DNA of 64,000 nucleotides from assembly GCA_032629725.1 (NCBI GenBank), contig JAFEVB010000037.1, forward strand, positions 434,001 through 498,000, in the 5' to 3' direction. This stretch comes from Gremmenia infestans. Lineage: Eukaryota; Ascomycota; Leotiomycetes; Helotiales; Hamatocanthoscyphaceae. Both the position numbers and the translations under genes were made by a program. The notes below the pieces were generated by a model. The model did not search any database. It saw only the letters and a program-made list of their open reading frames with translations, and was not told where the DNA came from. How positions within the stretch are numbered: position 1 is the first letter of the stretch; the number at the start of each line of letters is the position of its first letter. This document shows, in pieces, positions 11,262 to 23,647 of the stretch.

Positions 11262-13156
11262 TTTGGTAAAGACTGAAAAAAGAAAGATTTATCAAAGAAG
11301 CATCAACATACTTGAGGTAGGATGGCTTTCCGTAAGGCTAGCCACTAGTCATTCGCCCCCAGATATCTAACGCGTGCTCCGACAACGTGTGCAAAGAAAG
11401 TGAAACGAGCGCCAAAAAGTGCATCTGCCGGAAGCAGGAACTATGAAATGCAACAATGGAAACTATCAGTAAGTGACCACTTGGCTGGATTGGTAGGTGG
11501 GCCATTGCATAATCTCCAGCGATACCCAACGAGAAGGAGCGCCTCGTACAGACAGACACGTCCCGGACCTTTCTCGACAGCCGCGCAGCCTCCGTCAGCA
11601 TGTGAAGTTAGATTCGGAAAATGCTGGCGAGGCGACCGGGAACAGCCCAAATGGGCGATGAGGCTCAAAGGGACATGGTTATGAACTTATCTGGAGTGGA
11701 GTGGGTGGCAAAGGCAAGGGCGAGTTGATAGACATTCTCGGGTTCTGAAAATAAGTAGATAGCTGGGTGGTATTACTTCTTTCGCGGAAGGAACGTTCGA
11801 AGAAGCTTTCTAAGAACGAATTGGGCCAGGTCTACGAGACTATCTACCTAGGTACTCGCAGAGAAGCTCGTTTGCGAAATGGATTGATCGCCCATTATTC
11901 GCCAGCTCGTCAGATGGTGCACCAGTTGAAAGATTCAGGCCAGATCAGGGTTAGTGCAGATCCTCCGCCTTAAATAATGGAGGCCACGTTCTGAAGACTG
12001 AAGCAGAGTGTTGGCGTGATGGGAAGAGGCAGGATCAGCAAATCTCCCGACCTGCCCTGGCCGGTAATGCTTCTGATTCTTGGTGTTGTGCATATGGCAC
12101 TGTACAGACCGGCATAGTTACCTAGGAGGTATAGTGAAGTTCACTACGGACTACAGTATGGGGCATTACCTAACGCACTCAGGTATACAGTGCTGAGTAC
12201 AGTATATTGAAATCTATTTCTGGATCGTTTCTGCAGCGGAACCGAGTACTCAAGTGGTGCTTTCTTTTGCAGTCGGTCGGTTCTTGCATCGTTGGTCTGA
12301 ATGAAGTAGAAGTAGAAGCAATTGCTCCAAGCTTGTCGCAATGCGTCTATGAGGATTCTTGAAGAAATAGCATTATTACGAAGTATACGGAGTACTCTGT
12401 AATGAAATAGTGGAATCCTTGCACAGCGGATCCTTCTACAAGACAACAATCTCGCCAGTCCGAGCCGAGTCCCTTCACTCCTCCTCTCCACTCTCCCCTC
12501 TCCTCCTGATGCTAATGCTCGCACTCGCATCCAGTCTCTAGACGTTAGTAGGGTATTTTACCGCACTGATCCTTCGCCCTGGCCCGGTCGGCCGCACCAA
12601 CCCTAAAGTACTGCTGATGTTATTTTTGAGGCTATTTTTGGCCCTGCCAACAGTGGCTTAGCCCCACTTGCTGTGATTATCACTGTCCAAGCTTTGCTGT
12701 CGTGCCTCTCGTTGCCCTCCTACAGTACAGCAAAGATGGAGCACTGCCTCCCCCGAATAATAGCAACTGATTACCCAAACGACTACCCCACCGCCACCTT
12801 CCCAATTTACTCCCACTCCTCCCCTGTGCCGCTTGCATCTTTTTATGGAAGTAGGGAGCTTAGTCCTTCCTTCGTACTCACGGGTAACGGGTTATCGACC
12901 ATGGCCCATGGCATGGCATGGCATGGATTATTATTGCGACCCTAATCCCAACCTCCGTCTCTCATCCAAACGAGGCACTACTAAGGCGCAGCTCTAACAC
13001 TTACCTCACTACCAGGTAGGATTATAGTCAGCTAGCATGCCACCTTTGTTCTGCTTGCCTTCTTTTCCTTTTCTCGTCATCTTTTTCGTCGCGTATTAGT
13101 TTTCTGGTTCAATGGCTTTATAGTGTTGGGAGGAAATATTGGGACTCACGTTCATT
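11262..13156. other. Divergent intergenic region between aspartic-like and repeat-protein genes
   Basis: About 1.9 kb between two divergently transcribed genes, so it holds both promoters. Only a short (CATGG)n run at 12907-12926 and one TACGGAGTAC motif at 12386-12395 stand out. Short open frames on both strands have no protein-like character. Confidence 0.55.
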
Positions 13157-16100
13157 ATGCAGATTCGCTATCATTTTGCTCTTGGAGCTCTGGCTCTCGT
13201 CCATGCGGCCACAGACATTCCTCTAGTCCCCGAGGTCTTTGAAGGTAAGCCGCCAACCATCGACCGGCCTATCAAGATCAGACACTTACACTTTTTCAAG
13301 ATGGGGTTTTGGGCATAAGGGATTGGAACTCGACAAACAATGCAGCTTCTTCTTCCGTTGCTGCTGTAGTAGCCGCTGTGGAATCTAAAACTTCGACATC
13401 AGCGGCCAAGGTGGAATCAAGTATGCTTCCCTCCTCGCATATGCAATCAATACTTATTTTCATAGCTCCTACAACTACCCAAAGTCTTCCTGCTGCAACT
13501 CAAACAAAGGCAACGACCTCACCAGCGAGCAGTAGTCCCGCGCAAAGCTCAACAGTCGCAATCCAAAATGGAGCTGTTGTAAATCTGGCTATCGCGAGCA
13601 GCAATACGCAGTCTGCCGCAGCATCTAGCTCTAATGTGAACAAAACCCCCATCACATCTACTGAGGCTCCTCCCACTTCTACAAGTCAAGCCAAAGTAGC
13701 AACCTCACCAGCGAGTATCAGTCCAGCGCAGAGTTCGACAGTTGCAACCCAAAATACAGCTCTAGTTGCTGAAAAACCTGCCGTCGCAAATAGCAATACA
13801 GGGTCAGTCGCAGCATCTAGCTCTGCTGAGAAACAACCTACCACATCCAATCAGGCACCCCCAGCTTCAACAACTCAGCCCACAGCAGCAACCTCACAAG
13901 CTAGCAGTCCAGCGCAAAGTCCGGCAACTGCAAACCTAAATACAGCTTCAGTTAATGAAAATATTGCTACTGTGAGCAGCCATACGGAATCTACCGCAGC
14001 AGCTAGCTCTAACGAGAAGAAACCTACCAACACGGCTACCCAACCAGCTGTTGCTTCAAGCAACCCAGCCACCAGCCAACCAGCCAACAATTCTCCACCG
14101 TCGTCAGGCAATAGTGCTCCTCAGTCGACAGTGCCGGCTGAGACATCAGCACCTCAACAAAAGACAGAAACCGCGACAAAAGATCCAAGTAATGGGGCAT
14201 CTCAATCGCCAAGCACGCAAACCTCGGCACCAGATGCCGAACCGTCTTCATCGGGCAATGGCCAGCAAACGATACCCAGTGGAGGAATAAATTTGGGTCT
14301 GAGTGTTACTTTACCTGTTGGGGGAGGTGGTGATGGTAAGACAACGCAGACGTCTGCCAATTCTGTCCAGACAAGCGCAGGAAGCAACCCGTCAGGAAAT
14401 CAACCTCCAGCGAGTATATCTACTTCAGCTGCTGGGAATCCGGGAAATCAGCAGCCAGCGAGTACGTCAACAAATGCCGGGAATCCAGGAAACCAGCCAT
14501 CAACGGGTACGTCTACGGACGTTGTAACACCAGGTAAAACTGGAGGCGGATCTCCTGGGGATGGCTTGTCTTCGATTATTGGCGGCGTGACCTCTGTAGT
14601 TGGTGGAGTAACGTCTGCCCTTGGCGGTGTATCCTCCCTGCTTCCAAATGGGGGCGGGTCTCCTGGGAATAGCCAGCCAGCCGTGGGTAATTCACAACCA
14701 GCAAGTACCACACCTGGTACTGACAGTCCTGGAGGAAGCCAGTCAACACAGAATCCTGGTCCCGGTGGACAACTATCAAGTATCGTGGGTGGCGTAACAT
14801 CTGTAGTTGGTGGCATAACGTCTGCCCTTGGCGCTGTATCCTCCCTGCTTCCAAATGGGGGTGGGTCTCCTGGGAATAGCCAGCCAGCCGTAGGCAATTC
14901 ACAAACAGCGAGTACCACACCTGGTACTGACAGTCCTGGAGGAAGCCAGTCAACACAGAATCCTGGTCCCGGTGGTCAACTATCAAGTATCGTGGGTGGC
15001 GTAACATCTGCCCTTGGCGGTGTATCCTCCCTGCTTCCAAATGGGGGATTTCCTGGCAATAGCCAGCCAGCAGTGGGCAACTCACAACCAGCGAGCACCA
15101 CACCCGGTGACAGTCCTGGAGGAAGTCAATCGACACAGAATCCTGGTCCCGGTGGACAACTATCAAGTATCATAGGTGGCGTAACCTCAGTCGTTGGTGG
15201 TATAACTTCTGAAATTGGTGGCCTAACTTCCTTGCTTCCAACAAATATACTTCCAACTGGCGGCGGAACTGGCGGCGGAACTGGCGGCGGATCTCCTGGC
15301 AACAGTAACCCGACGTCAACCCAAAATACTGATGGGAATAATCCAACACAAGTTCCTGGTCCTGGGGGACTATCAAGCATTGTTGGTGGTATCACTTCTG
15401 TTGTTGGCGGTGTAACGTCTATAATTGGAGGTATAACCTCTGATCTTGGCGGAATTACCTCTGGGCTTCCAAGTGTGACTATTCCCGTTGGGCCTGGTCA
15501 AACCTCTGTTCCAGATGGTATAACGATACCTGTAGGTAGTGGGAGTGTAGTAATTCCCGTTGGACCTGGACAAACCTCGGTCCCAGATGGTATAACTATA
15601 CCTGTAGGCAGTGGAAGTGTTGTAGTTCCCCCTGGACAAACCTCAGTTCCAGATGTTATAACGATACCTGCAGGTAGTGGGAGTGTCATCATTCCTGTCG
15701 GGCCTGGTCAAACCTCTATTCCAGATGGTATAACGATACCTGCAGGTAGTGGGAGTATAATCATCCCAGTTGGGCCTGGTGAAACATCAGTTCCACCAAA
15801 TGGAGTGACTGTACCCGTGGAGAGTGGGAGTGTATCTATTCCCGTCGGGCCTGGTCAGACCTCGGTTCCGCCAAACGGTGTGACTGTGCCTGTGGGTGGT
15901 GGGAGTGTGACCATTCCCGTCGGGCCTGGTGAAACATCAGTTCTGTCCGGTGTTAACCCACCTGGATCACAACCAGCTGGTACAGCAGGAACAGTACCAG
16001 GCCAGCAAACTGAGCCAGGACAACAAACCCAGACAGGACAACAGACTCAGCCAGGCCAGCAGACTCAACCTGCTTCGCAGCCAGTTGGGACAGGAGGAAC

Positions 16101-17298
16101 AGCACCAGGGCAGCAAACACAGCCAGTGCAACAGACTCAACCGGGCCAGCAGACTCAACCTGCTTCGCAACCAGTTGGGACAGGAGGAACAGCACTAGGC
16201 CAGCAAACTGAGCCAGGACAACAGACTCAACCTGCTTCGCAGCCAGTTGGCACAGGAGGAACAGCACCAGGGCAGCAAACACAGGTAGTGCAACAGACTC
16301 AACCTAGTCAGTCTCAACCAACTCAGTCCATTCAGCTAGGTCAAGGAACCCAACCGATTGTAAATTCTCCGACACAAGTATCCATTCAAACTCCTGCTCC
16401 ACTGGCAAGCATAACTGGCGGTGGAGACTCCTCTCAGAATGCTCTGTCAGTGGCTGGTGCTTCGCCTACTACGACCGAGGTCGTGTCCGAAAGTACTACT
16501 CCTGCACCAGCTCCTATCATTATCGGATCCCAGACTGTGACAAAAGGGTCCGATTCAGCCTTTTTAATCGGGTCACAAACGCTTTCGCCAGGATCTTCTA
16601 TCACTGTTGATGGACAGCAAATTTCCATGGCCTCTGATGGAAACGCAATTATTGTCAACGGCGCGACCGAAACACCACCAGCTTCAACTGCTCCAGCAGT
16701 GGTTGTTGTCGACGGCTCTAGTATCACCGCAAACTCCAACTCCGGCTTCGTAATTGGAAGTCAAACCCTAACCCCAGGAGGTGCAATTACTATCAGTGGC
16801 CAAGTAATTACTCTCCCAGCAGCCACGCCAAGCGTCTCCAAACCAGGCTTCGTGATCGGCTCCTCTACCTTTACCCAGGACGCAAGCTCCAACTTAGTAA
16901 TCGGATCAAAAACCATAACTCCTGGGGGAGTAGCTACTATTGATGGGGAAACCATCTCGGTTGCCAGCTCAGGCGGCGCTGTCATCATCAATGGCCAGCC
17001 CAAGCAATCAACCGCATCCGTTATCAACCAGCCACCCATCACCAGCGTCGTCATCGCAGGACAGACTCTCACAGCAGGCGGCAAGATTACTATCGGCGGA
17101 GACGTGCTCTCTCTTGCCCCCTCTGGGACCGGAATCTTAGTTATCGGCACCGTGACCATGGGTGGCGGCGAAAGCACCGCTACTGCGACGGGCAAGAAGA
17201 AGAAGAACGCGGCCGGCAGAACTGCCACGAGCGCTGGGGGAATGGCATGTATCACTATGCAAATTTCGTTTGTTTTAATAGCCTTTTGGCTGCATTGA
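13157..17298 (+). CDS. Large secreted repeat protein with predicted GPI anchor
   Basis: Exons 13157-13244, 13301-13420 and 13466-17298 give 1346 residues. The second intron is 45 nt and in frame, so it is less certain than the first. MQIRYHFALGALALVHA is a signal peptide. Four blocks follow: a Ser/Thr/Ala/Gln-rich spacer; about four copies of a Gly/Ser-rich unit (14570-15250) around SSIVGGVTSVVGG and SLLPNGG; about seven copies of a 20-25-residue unit (15480-15950) around TIPVGSGSV and PVGPGQTSVP; a GQQTQP-rich stretch (15960-16300); and six copies of an IGSQTLTPGG-type motif (16520-17160), which recurs in fungal surface proteins and suggests a beta-solenoid. The C-terminus has a small-residue site (SAGG) and the hydrophobic tail MQISFVLIAFWLH, as for GPI attachment. 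Likely a cell-wall protein or adhesin. Function is inferred only from architecture. Confidence 0.85.
14570..15250 (+). repeat. Long coding tandem repeats of the surface protein
   Basis: Roughly 200-nt units, nearly identical in DNA, encode a GGVTSVVGG/SLLPNGG segment followed by SPGNSQPAVGNSQPAST and a PGPGGQ linker. Copies differ by small in-frame losses (for example one lacks a VVGG segment), the pattern expected from slippage or unequal recombination. Copy number probably varies among strains. Confidence 0.85.
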
Positions 17299-17826
17299 AA
17301 AGAAAGTCGATCCCGGAAAAGGCGACTGTGGGTTTTATTTTGCATTGGGAAGGCGTTTACTAACCTACATATATCTTCCTTTTTTATACCCACTGTGAAT
17401 ATGTAGGACAATACCTATAGATAATTCTTGTATGTAAAACTTAGACCTTAAATTACTAAATCTATTATATTGTATATACTTTATATATTCTTTCTGCATT
17501 CTTGATTGTGAACAGACTGTTTCGGATGATATATATGTCCTCCTAGAGATGCTTAGAGGCATTTCCTCCAAAAAGAGTTTTATTTTCCAGAAATTTACCA
17601 TGAACTACTTATAACCGACTAATGGTATAGCAAGGAGTCCCATAAATCACTCGGTCGGGAAGTAATCGACCCGGAAGGATCAAAGGTATACGAAATTACG
17701 AAGTATAATGATACGAGTCACGGGTGAGATATTGATATTGATGGGTCTGCAATATGACTCAGCTTATTCAAGCGCAAGGGTATAGAGAATCCCTCACCCG
17801 TACGCATCTACTTTGATGTCGTCCCC
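17299..17826. other. Convergent intergenic region
   Basis: 528 bp between the 3' ends of the surface-protein gene and the dehydrogenase-like gene. It is AT-rich, with TATATA-type stretches near 17470-17535 that could serve polyadenylation. No gene is seen. Confidence 0.5.
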
Positions 17827-19214
17827 TCAAGCATCTTTCTTCCTCTTGGCAGCATTCCCCTCCCCCATCGCCGCAGCCACATCCTCAATCGTAAGCCCCC
17901 TCTTCCTCCTCTCAGTCTTCTCTTCCCCCAACACAGAATCATCCGCAACACTCTCGTACACCTTTGCTATCTCGTTAAACAGCCCCTTTCCAGCAGACTC
18001 AAAACCCCCATCTTCCTCGTGCGCGGCTGATATCTCTTCCACTGTCGTCAAGCAAGTTAAGTTAGCCCGCCGTCTTCATTTCTTCCTTCTTTGAAGTTCT
18101 TTCCTTCCTTCGGTCAAGACAAGCAAGAGGAATCAGAACTTACTCTCCTTGACCCATCGATAAGCCTTAGGCGGCATACTAGTAACGCCATACCTAGCAG
18201 TCTTCAACGAGGCCGGGAACTTCTCCTCCATCTCCTCCATCAAGACCGGCAGCACGCCCAGATTAGACGCCGTAGTAAAGGCCTGAATACAGAGCGCCGT
18301 AAAGCCTTTCGTCACCGTAGCAAAGCAGCATTTCAACCCACTCGCTATCCCCACATCCTCAGAAATATGCTTGAAGTTCAGCGTCTCGGCTAGCTGGGCA
18401 AAGGAAGCTGGGACCGAGGCGATGGACCCGGAGATAGGGATGCTGGGCTGAGACCACGTGAGTGAGGTCTTGGGGTGCTGGCGAGCTTCGGTTGTGCTTG
18501 GTGTAGGGGTGGGTTTCTGGGTGGGTGCGCTACCTATGATGCAGCCGTCGAGGAAATTGATGGCGGGTGCTTTAGTGGAGAAGATCTCGCCGATGGAGCG
18601 CGCGCTGCGGGGCGAGATGGCGTTTAGGTCGAGAAAGTAGAGGGAGGTTTTCTTGGGGGTGGAGAGACTGGAGAAGGCGGTGCTGATGCGCGTTGCGATT
18701 GAGACTGCGTCTCGTGGGGGGACGATGGAGAGGATGTAGTCGGATTCTGTGATGAGGGAGAGGTCGGAGGGGAGGGCTTCGATAGATGCTTTTTCAGCTC
18801 GTGCGTGAGTATCTTGGCTGCAATAGGTTTGGTAAGAATGTGTTTTCAATAGAACGAGCCGTTGTATTTGAATCGTAATTGATAAGTGAAGTGAACTAGA
18901 GATACTTGTTCCCCAATTGCAAATTGTAGCTTTATGCCCCACTTTTGGATACTTGAAAGAGGAAATATAGCTTCACAACCGTACTGTTTTTGTTTAATAA
19001 AAATGAAATGGAACGCTATTCAGAACATCCAGAATAGACACTATAGCACGCAAAACTTAAGTATAAATCAAAGCAAGAGATAATTCAACATCCACGCCTA
19101 CCTTCGACCCTCTAAATTCGTTACCACGCGATAGTTATGAGCAACAAGAAGCTTGGCAATCCCCATTCCCATCTCCCCAATGGACAGAATTGCTACGGTT
19201 GCTAGAGGAGCCAT
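17827..19214 (-). CDS. 6-phosphogluconate dehydrogenase-like protein (DUF1932 type)
   Basis: Minus-strand exons 19214-19102, 18817-18144 and 18041-17827 give 333 residues. The N-terminus MAPLATVAILSIGEMGMGIA is the first beta-strand and glycine loop of an NAD(P)-binding Rossmann fold. After splicing it continues into TNLEGRSQDTHARAEKA, which ends the dinucleotide domain's second strand as in relatives. The second half (GLKCCFATVTKGFTALCIQA) matches the helical C-terminal domain of the DUF1932 family. The C-terminus carries a Lys/Arg-rich tail (AAKRKKDA). Members are oxidoreductase-like, but the substrate is unknown. Intron 1 is long (284 nt); intron 2 is 102 nt with a GCTAAC branch site. The three splices are mutually consistent in phase. 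Confidence 0.82.
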
Positions 19215-20848
19215 TTTCTTCTTCCAGTGTCCAAGCCTGATGAAGTGAACGTCGACGATAAAGGCAAAGGATGCGGAATGGGAGGTCGAAGTGGCACCCG
19301 AGATATGTTAGGTTAATCATATCACATGACCATCACTTTTCATTCAAATGTCACATGACACACCCCGATTCTCAGTGTTACCTCGAATTCAGCGGTGTTT
19401 AGCAACATTAGTAAATAAATGGTACTGTGGTTTACTATCACCTCTTTGAGATGTGGTGTTTTCACTTTAGCGTTAGTATCTACGGAGGTATATTAGGAGA
19501 TTTATCGCAACTGTTTCCATAAGCGGGGCGACATGACTGAATATGCACTAGTACTCTCCACTGCTAATCCTTCTAAGATTTGAATGCTAGTAATTTACAT
19601 GTAAGTGACTAGGTGTTTTAGTCTCCGGCGGAAAAAAAGACCGAGTTTTTTCTGGAATCGAGATTTGAGAGTTATATATAGATTTAAACTACTCCGTAGG
19701 TGGATCGAAATCATGTCAAGTATTCAAGTAGATGAAGTAGCTGATGCGGAACTAAGGATTGACAAGTGGGCACAGGAAAGAATGTAAAGTATAATAACTA
19801 AGGGAAGCACTCCTACATTCTGGGGGGTAATAGATATTCAGCACATGCAGGTACTTTGTGAAGTGGCATGCAAGCCCTAGCTTCCTGATTTTCATATCTT
19901 CTTCAATACCATTGGGACCAAATTATCGAGATTATTCTTCTCGTCTGACTGGAGACTCATTACCGCGGTCAAAGACAATCGTGTGAATACAATCCGGAGA
20001 ATAAACAAGATGTAAAATCTTCTTGTAAAGAGGCATCGGACTGAACGCTTATTTGTGTTCGGAGCAACTATTTCTCCGCAATAGTATAGTCTCCCGAGGA
20101 ACCTAGTAATACCCCGTAGTCCATGCGACGTGTCATATTATATGACCGAGTTTCCAGAATTGTGTAAAGTCCTTGCAGAATGAGGGGAGGGGAGGTAAGG
20201 AGGGAAAATTAAGCGATGCGAGGTGTGGCGTGAGCTTGAGGCTTGAGGCATGCATGTGATACAACCTTATTTATTGTACTGTAGAAACGGGCGGGATGCT
20301 TAAAGTGGCATGCCTTGCGACCATGCCCGCATTATACTCATAGCTCGAGGTACTTAGGTGATCCGGAGAACAAGTCTCTTTCCTTAATCTTTACCGTTTA
20401 ACTTATGCTTGTACTTGGGAAAATCTCTGCGAGATCATAATATAATTATTATTCATTTCAACAGTATCCACTCCATTTCCATCCCCTTCTGTTCACTTTG
20501 CATCTCTGAAACTCGCCACGATTGAGACAAAGTACCTCCTCGACTTCAACAACACCACGAGAATTGCATTTAGCTTCACAGAAATAAATGCGCATCATCG
20601 GCACTCTACATCCCTACGACGCGCGTACTCGCATCGACTCTCTTGCACAGCTTTAGCCAGTTGGGCCAATACAGATTCCGAGTTTGCGACAATCACCCTC
20701 TACACAACCACTCAGTGGCTTTACGGATACGGAGTACGCATTTACCACCCACGCAAGATCTATTGCTAAGCATCCATAGACATAAATTTGTCAAGCAGGA
20801 CCAGTATATCGAATTTCTGGCCCAAACCCAAATCGTCATAAGCTCACA
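19215..20848. other. Divergent intergenic region
   Basis: 1.6 kb between the divergent dehydrogenase-like and P450 genes. It includes TACTCCGTA at 19690-19698 and its near inverse TACGGAGTAC at 20728-20737. No gene is seen. Open frames at 19605-19787 and 20643-20957 lack coding character, and the latter overlaps the P450 start in another frame. Confidence 0.5.
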
Positions 20849-22597
20849 ATGTCTACTGTTCCCATCAAGGCCATCACGGCTGTGTCGGCCGTCGCATGTT
20901 ACATTCTCGTCAACCACCAGCCGCAGCTGCTCCTATTTTCGAGGCCGAGCTACTTAGGAACCTTCTCACAGTTGTGTACTGTTGGTTTTATGATATTTGC
21001 CGTTTGGAGAGTCATATTATGGCCGAAATTCGTCTCCCCACTAAGGCACCTTCCCGGTCCTAGCGGAGGTAGCTGGTGGAATGGACAATTCCCAGATATC
21101 TTGGCGAGGCCAACGGGAGTTCCGATGATTGAATGGTAAATCTAAAACATCTTCCAGGTACACGAAGTCCTCCTAACGTCTATCTACAGGATCAACTCAG
21201 TACCAAATGAAGGTCTTATTCGCTATCTAGGGCTCTTGAACGCGGAACGCCTAATTGTTGCTTCTCCAAAAGCACTCGGCGAAGTCCTCGTGGCGAAAAA
21301 TTATGATTTTGTAAAGCCCGCTCATGTTACGGCTGGCCTTGGCCGATTGCTTGGAGTCGGGGTTCTATTGGCCGAAGGAGACGAGCATAAGTTCCAAAGA
21401 AAGAATCTGGCGCCAGCATTCTCATTCAGGCACACTAAAGACTTATATCCAGTGTTCTGGGACAAGTCCAGAGAGGTTGTACAAAAGATGACAGAGAAAT
21501 TGAAATCTGGCGGTGATGCATTACGACTAGACTCTAAAGACTTGGAGAAGAGCCCGGTGCCCGACGGAACACCCGTTCTTGAAGTATGCGGCTGGGCAGG
21601 AAGAGTTACTCTTGACATTATTGGAGTTGCTGGGATGGGCCAAGATTTTGGTGCCATTCAAAATCCCAATAATCTTCTCAGTGTCACCTACCAGAAGATT
21701 TTTAAACCGACAAAATCAGCTGCGATTTTGGCATTGATCGGTCTGCTTCTCCCAACCTGGTTTGTGAGAGCATTGCCCGTGAAAAGGAACGAAGATCTGA
21801 ACCAGGCTGCGGGGGTGATTAGGGATACCTGCAGGCAGCTTATTCGCTCGAAAAAAGAGAAGCTCGAAAAGGGAGAGTTGCACGACCTCGATATACTGAG
21901 TGTTGCTCTAGAAAGCGGGGGATTTACGGATGAAAACCTGGTTGATCAGCTTATGACTTTCTTAGCCGCTGGTCATGAAACCACAGCAACAGCAATGACT
22001 TGGGCGGTTTACATGCTCTGTTTGAACCCAGAAATGCAAACTCGCCTTCGAGCTGAGATCCGAGATCATCTTCCAAGCATCAACAACGACTCGACTGTAA
22101 CTAGTCAACAAATCGACCACATGCCATACCTCAACGCTGTCTGCAACGAATTACTGCGCTACTACGCTCCGGTTCCTCTTACCCCTCGAATCGCCGTACG
22201 GGACACCACCATCATCGGCCAGAAAGTTCCTAAAGGTACACAAGTTATGCTCATCCCCTGGGCCGTCAACAAAGCCGAAAATCTTTGGGGGCCCGATGCT
22301 GGAAAGTTCAACCCGGACCGCTGGCTTCCGTCCGACGAGAACCCCCAGAGTGCCAATGGTGGAGCACCGAGCGCTTACTCCCTCCTTACTTTCTTGCATG
22401 GGCCGAGAAGCTGTATCGGGCAAAGTTTTGCCAAGGCGGAGTTCGCGTGCTTACTGGCTGCTTGGATTGGACGTTTTGAATTTACACTTTGGGATGAGAA
22501 TGAAAGGGACGAGAAGAATATCAAGATTAAGGGGGGCGTCACGGCTAGACCTGCCAATGGGATGTATGTTAAGACCAAGGTGGTAGATGGATGGTAA
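20849..22597 (+). CDS. Cytochrome P450 monooxygenase, microsomal
   Basis: Two exons, 20849-21135 and 21190-22597, give 564 residues. The intron is 54 nt, splits a Trp codon (TG|G) and has a CTAACG branch site. The N-terminus has two hydrophobic segments (ER anchor), followed by the proline-rich hinge LRHLPGPSG. P450 signatures are complete: I-helix AGHETTA near residue 355, K-helix ELLR near 416, PERF-like NPDRW near 470, and haem loop FLHGPRSCIGQ with the Cys ligand near 504. The enzyme would use NADPH-P450 reductase to oxidise a hydrophobic substrate. The I-helix and haem-loop style resembles CYP4-like fungal clans, but family and substrate cannot be told by eye. No biosynthetic genes flank it, so a stand-alone detoxification or lipid role is as likely as secondary metabolism. 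Confidence 0.93.
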
Positions 22598-23647
22598 GGC
22601 GTTGGATGAATGCTGGGAATGCTGGGTATGATTGGAATGCGGAGTTAGGCCTGTAAAATAGACGAAATAGGATGATGACATTACTTAGGGGCTGTATTCT
22701 CGAGTGAGCTACAAACGAAGTTTTATTCTATACATGAAGGTATTCGTATCTATGTTGTGCTAGCCTTTGACTCCTTATATTCGAGTCCTGTTCTGAGGCC
22801 AACAAGGTCCATGCTTGAGAGATGCACATTGTGAGTTTACCACTAAAACAACTCCCGTCGATATGTAAGTATCCTGTTACTGCTAAGCTTCAGAAAAGCT
22901 CTTGCCTAATCGAAAAACTGATGTTGGGGAAGGAGCGCCCCAAGAGAAGTCGAAGTAGTTAGGTAGGCAAGTGTCAATGAAAAGATGCTTTATGTGGGTG
23001 CGATCTATTTATTGAGCATTGAATCAACTGGAGCCCATACCATTCTTCAGTATCAACATATAATTTTCTATTAATAAATTCCGAAAGACTGCCCGAACAG
23101 AGATCGTTGATATCAGGCACAAGGACAGCCGCTACCGCTCTACCCCTTGAAGATAGAACATTTTCCGATCATCCCCAGGGAAATTCACCGCATCAGTACC
23201 TCATTTTACTGGCCTTGCTGCAGCTACTCTTCGGAAGAGAAAAGTCGCGGAATATTCTACTGTAAATCACTTCCGTCAACGCGCACAAAAGTGAATCTAC
23301 TCAAGCTGAACCTTTCTTCTTTTAGACACAACTACCTCCTCCTGGCAACAAACCTTGTGAGGAATAGAAATTACTACGACTTGCTCTTATATCGAGGCAA
23401 TTGTGCACGACGCACCTTGCTCTTCGGAAAGCCTTCAAACACCCTTCTCGACACCCAGTCAATTCATTTGGTTCAGAATCAAGCCTCACTCGCCGTGAAT
23501 CATTTTGGAGGTGATGACAGTCACAAAGTCATTTGAGCCCATTCACCATCAAGCGCTTCACTGACCTAGATCTCCACCAACTCCAACTCCTTTCTCAATA
23601 CCCTTCGACATCAAATCATATCAAATATCCAGAGCTCAACCACAACA
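22598..23647. other. Intergenic region with probable 3' and 5' untranslated sequence
   Basis: 1.05 kb between two genes on the same strand. The final 150 bp before 23648 is C/T/A-rich with CAACTCC and CATCAAATC runs, typical of fungal 5' leaders. An open frame at 23147-23536 has no family resemblance and ends just upstream; it may be a chance frame in the promoter or leader. Confidence 0.5.

Noticed and set aside
14036..16282. Long antisense open frames inside the surface-protein gene
   Set aside because: They mirror the repeats of the sense gene (open because the repeat units lack stops in several frames) and have no independent start or splice signals.
23147..23536. Plus-strand 129-codon open frame before the zinc-segment gene
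   Set aside because: No motif and no sensible continuation; more likely promoter or leader sequence of the gene at 23648.
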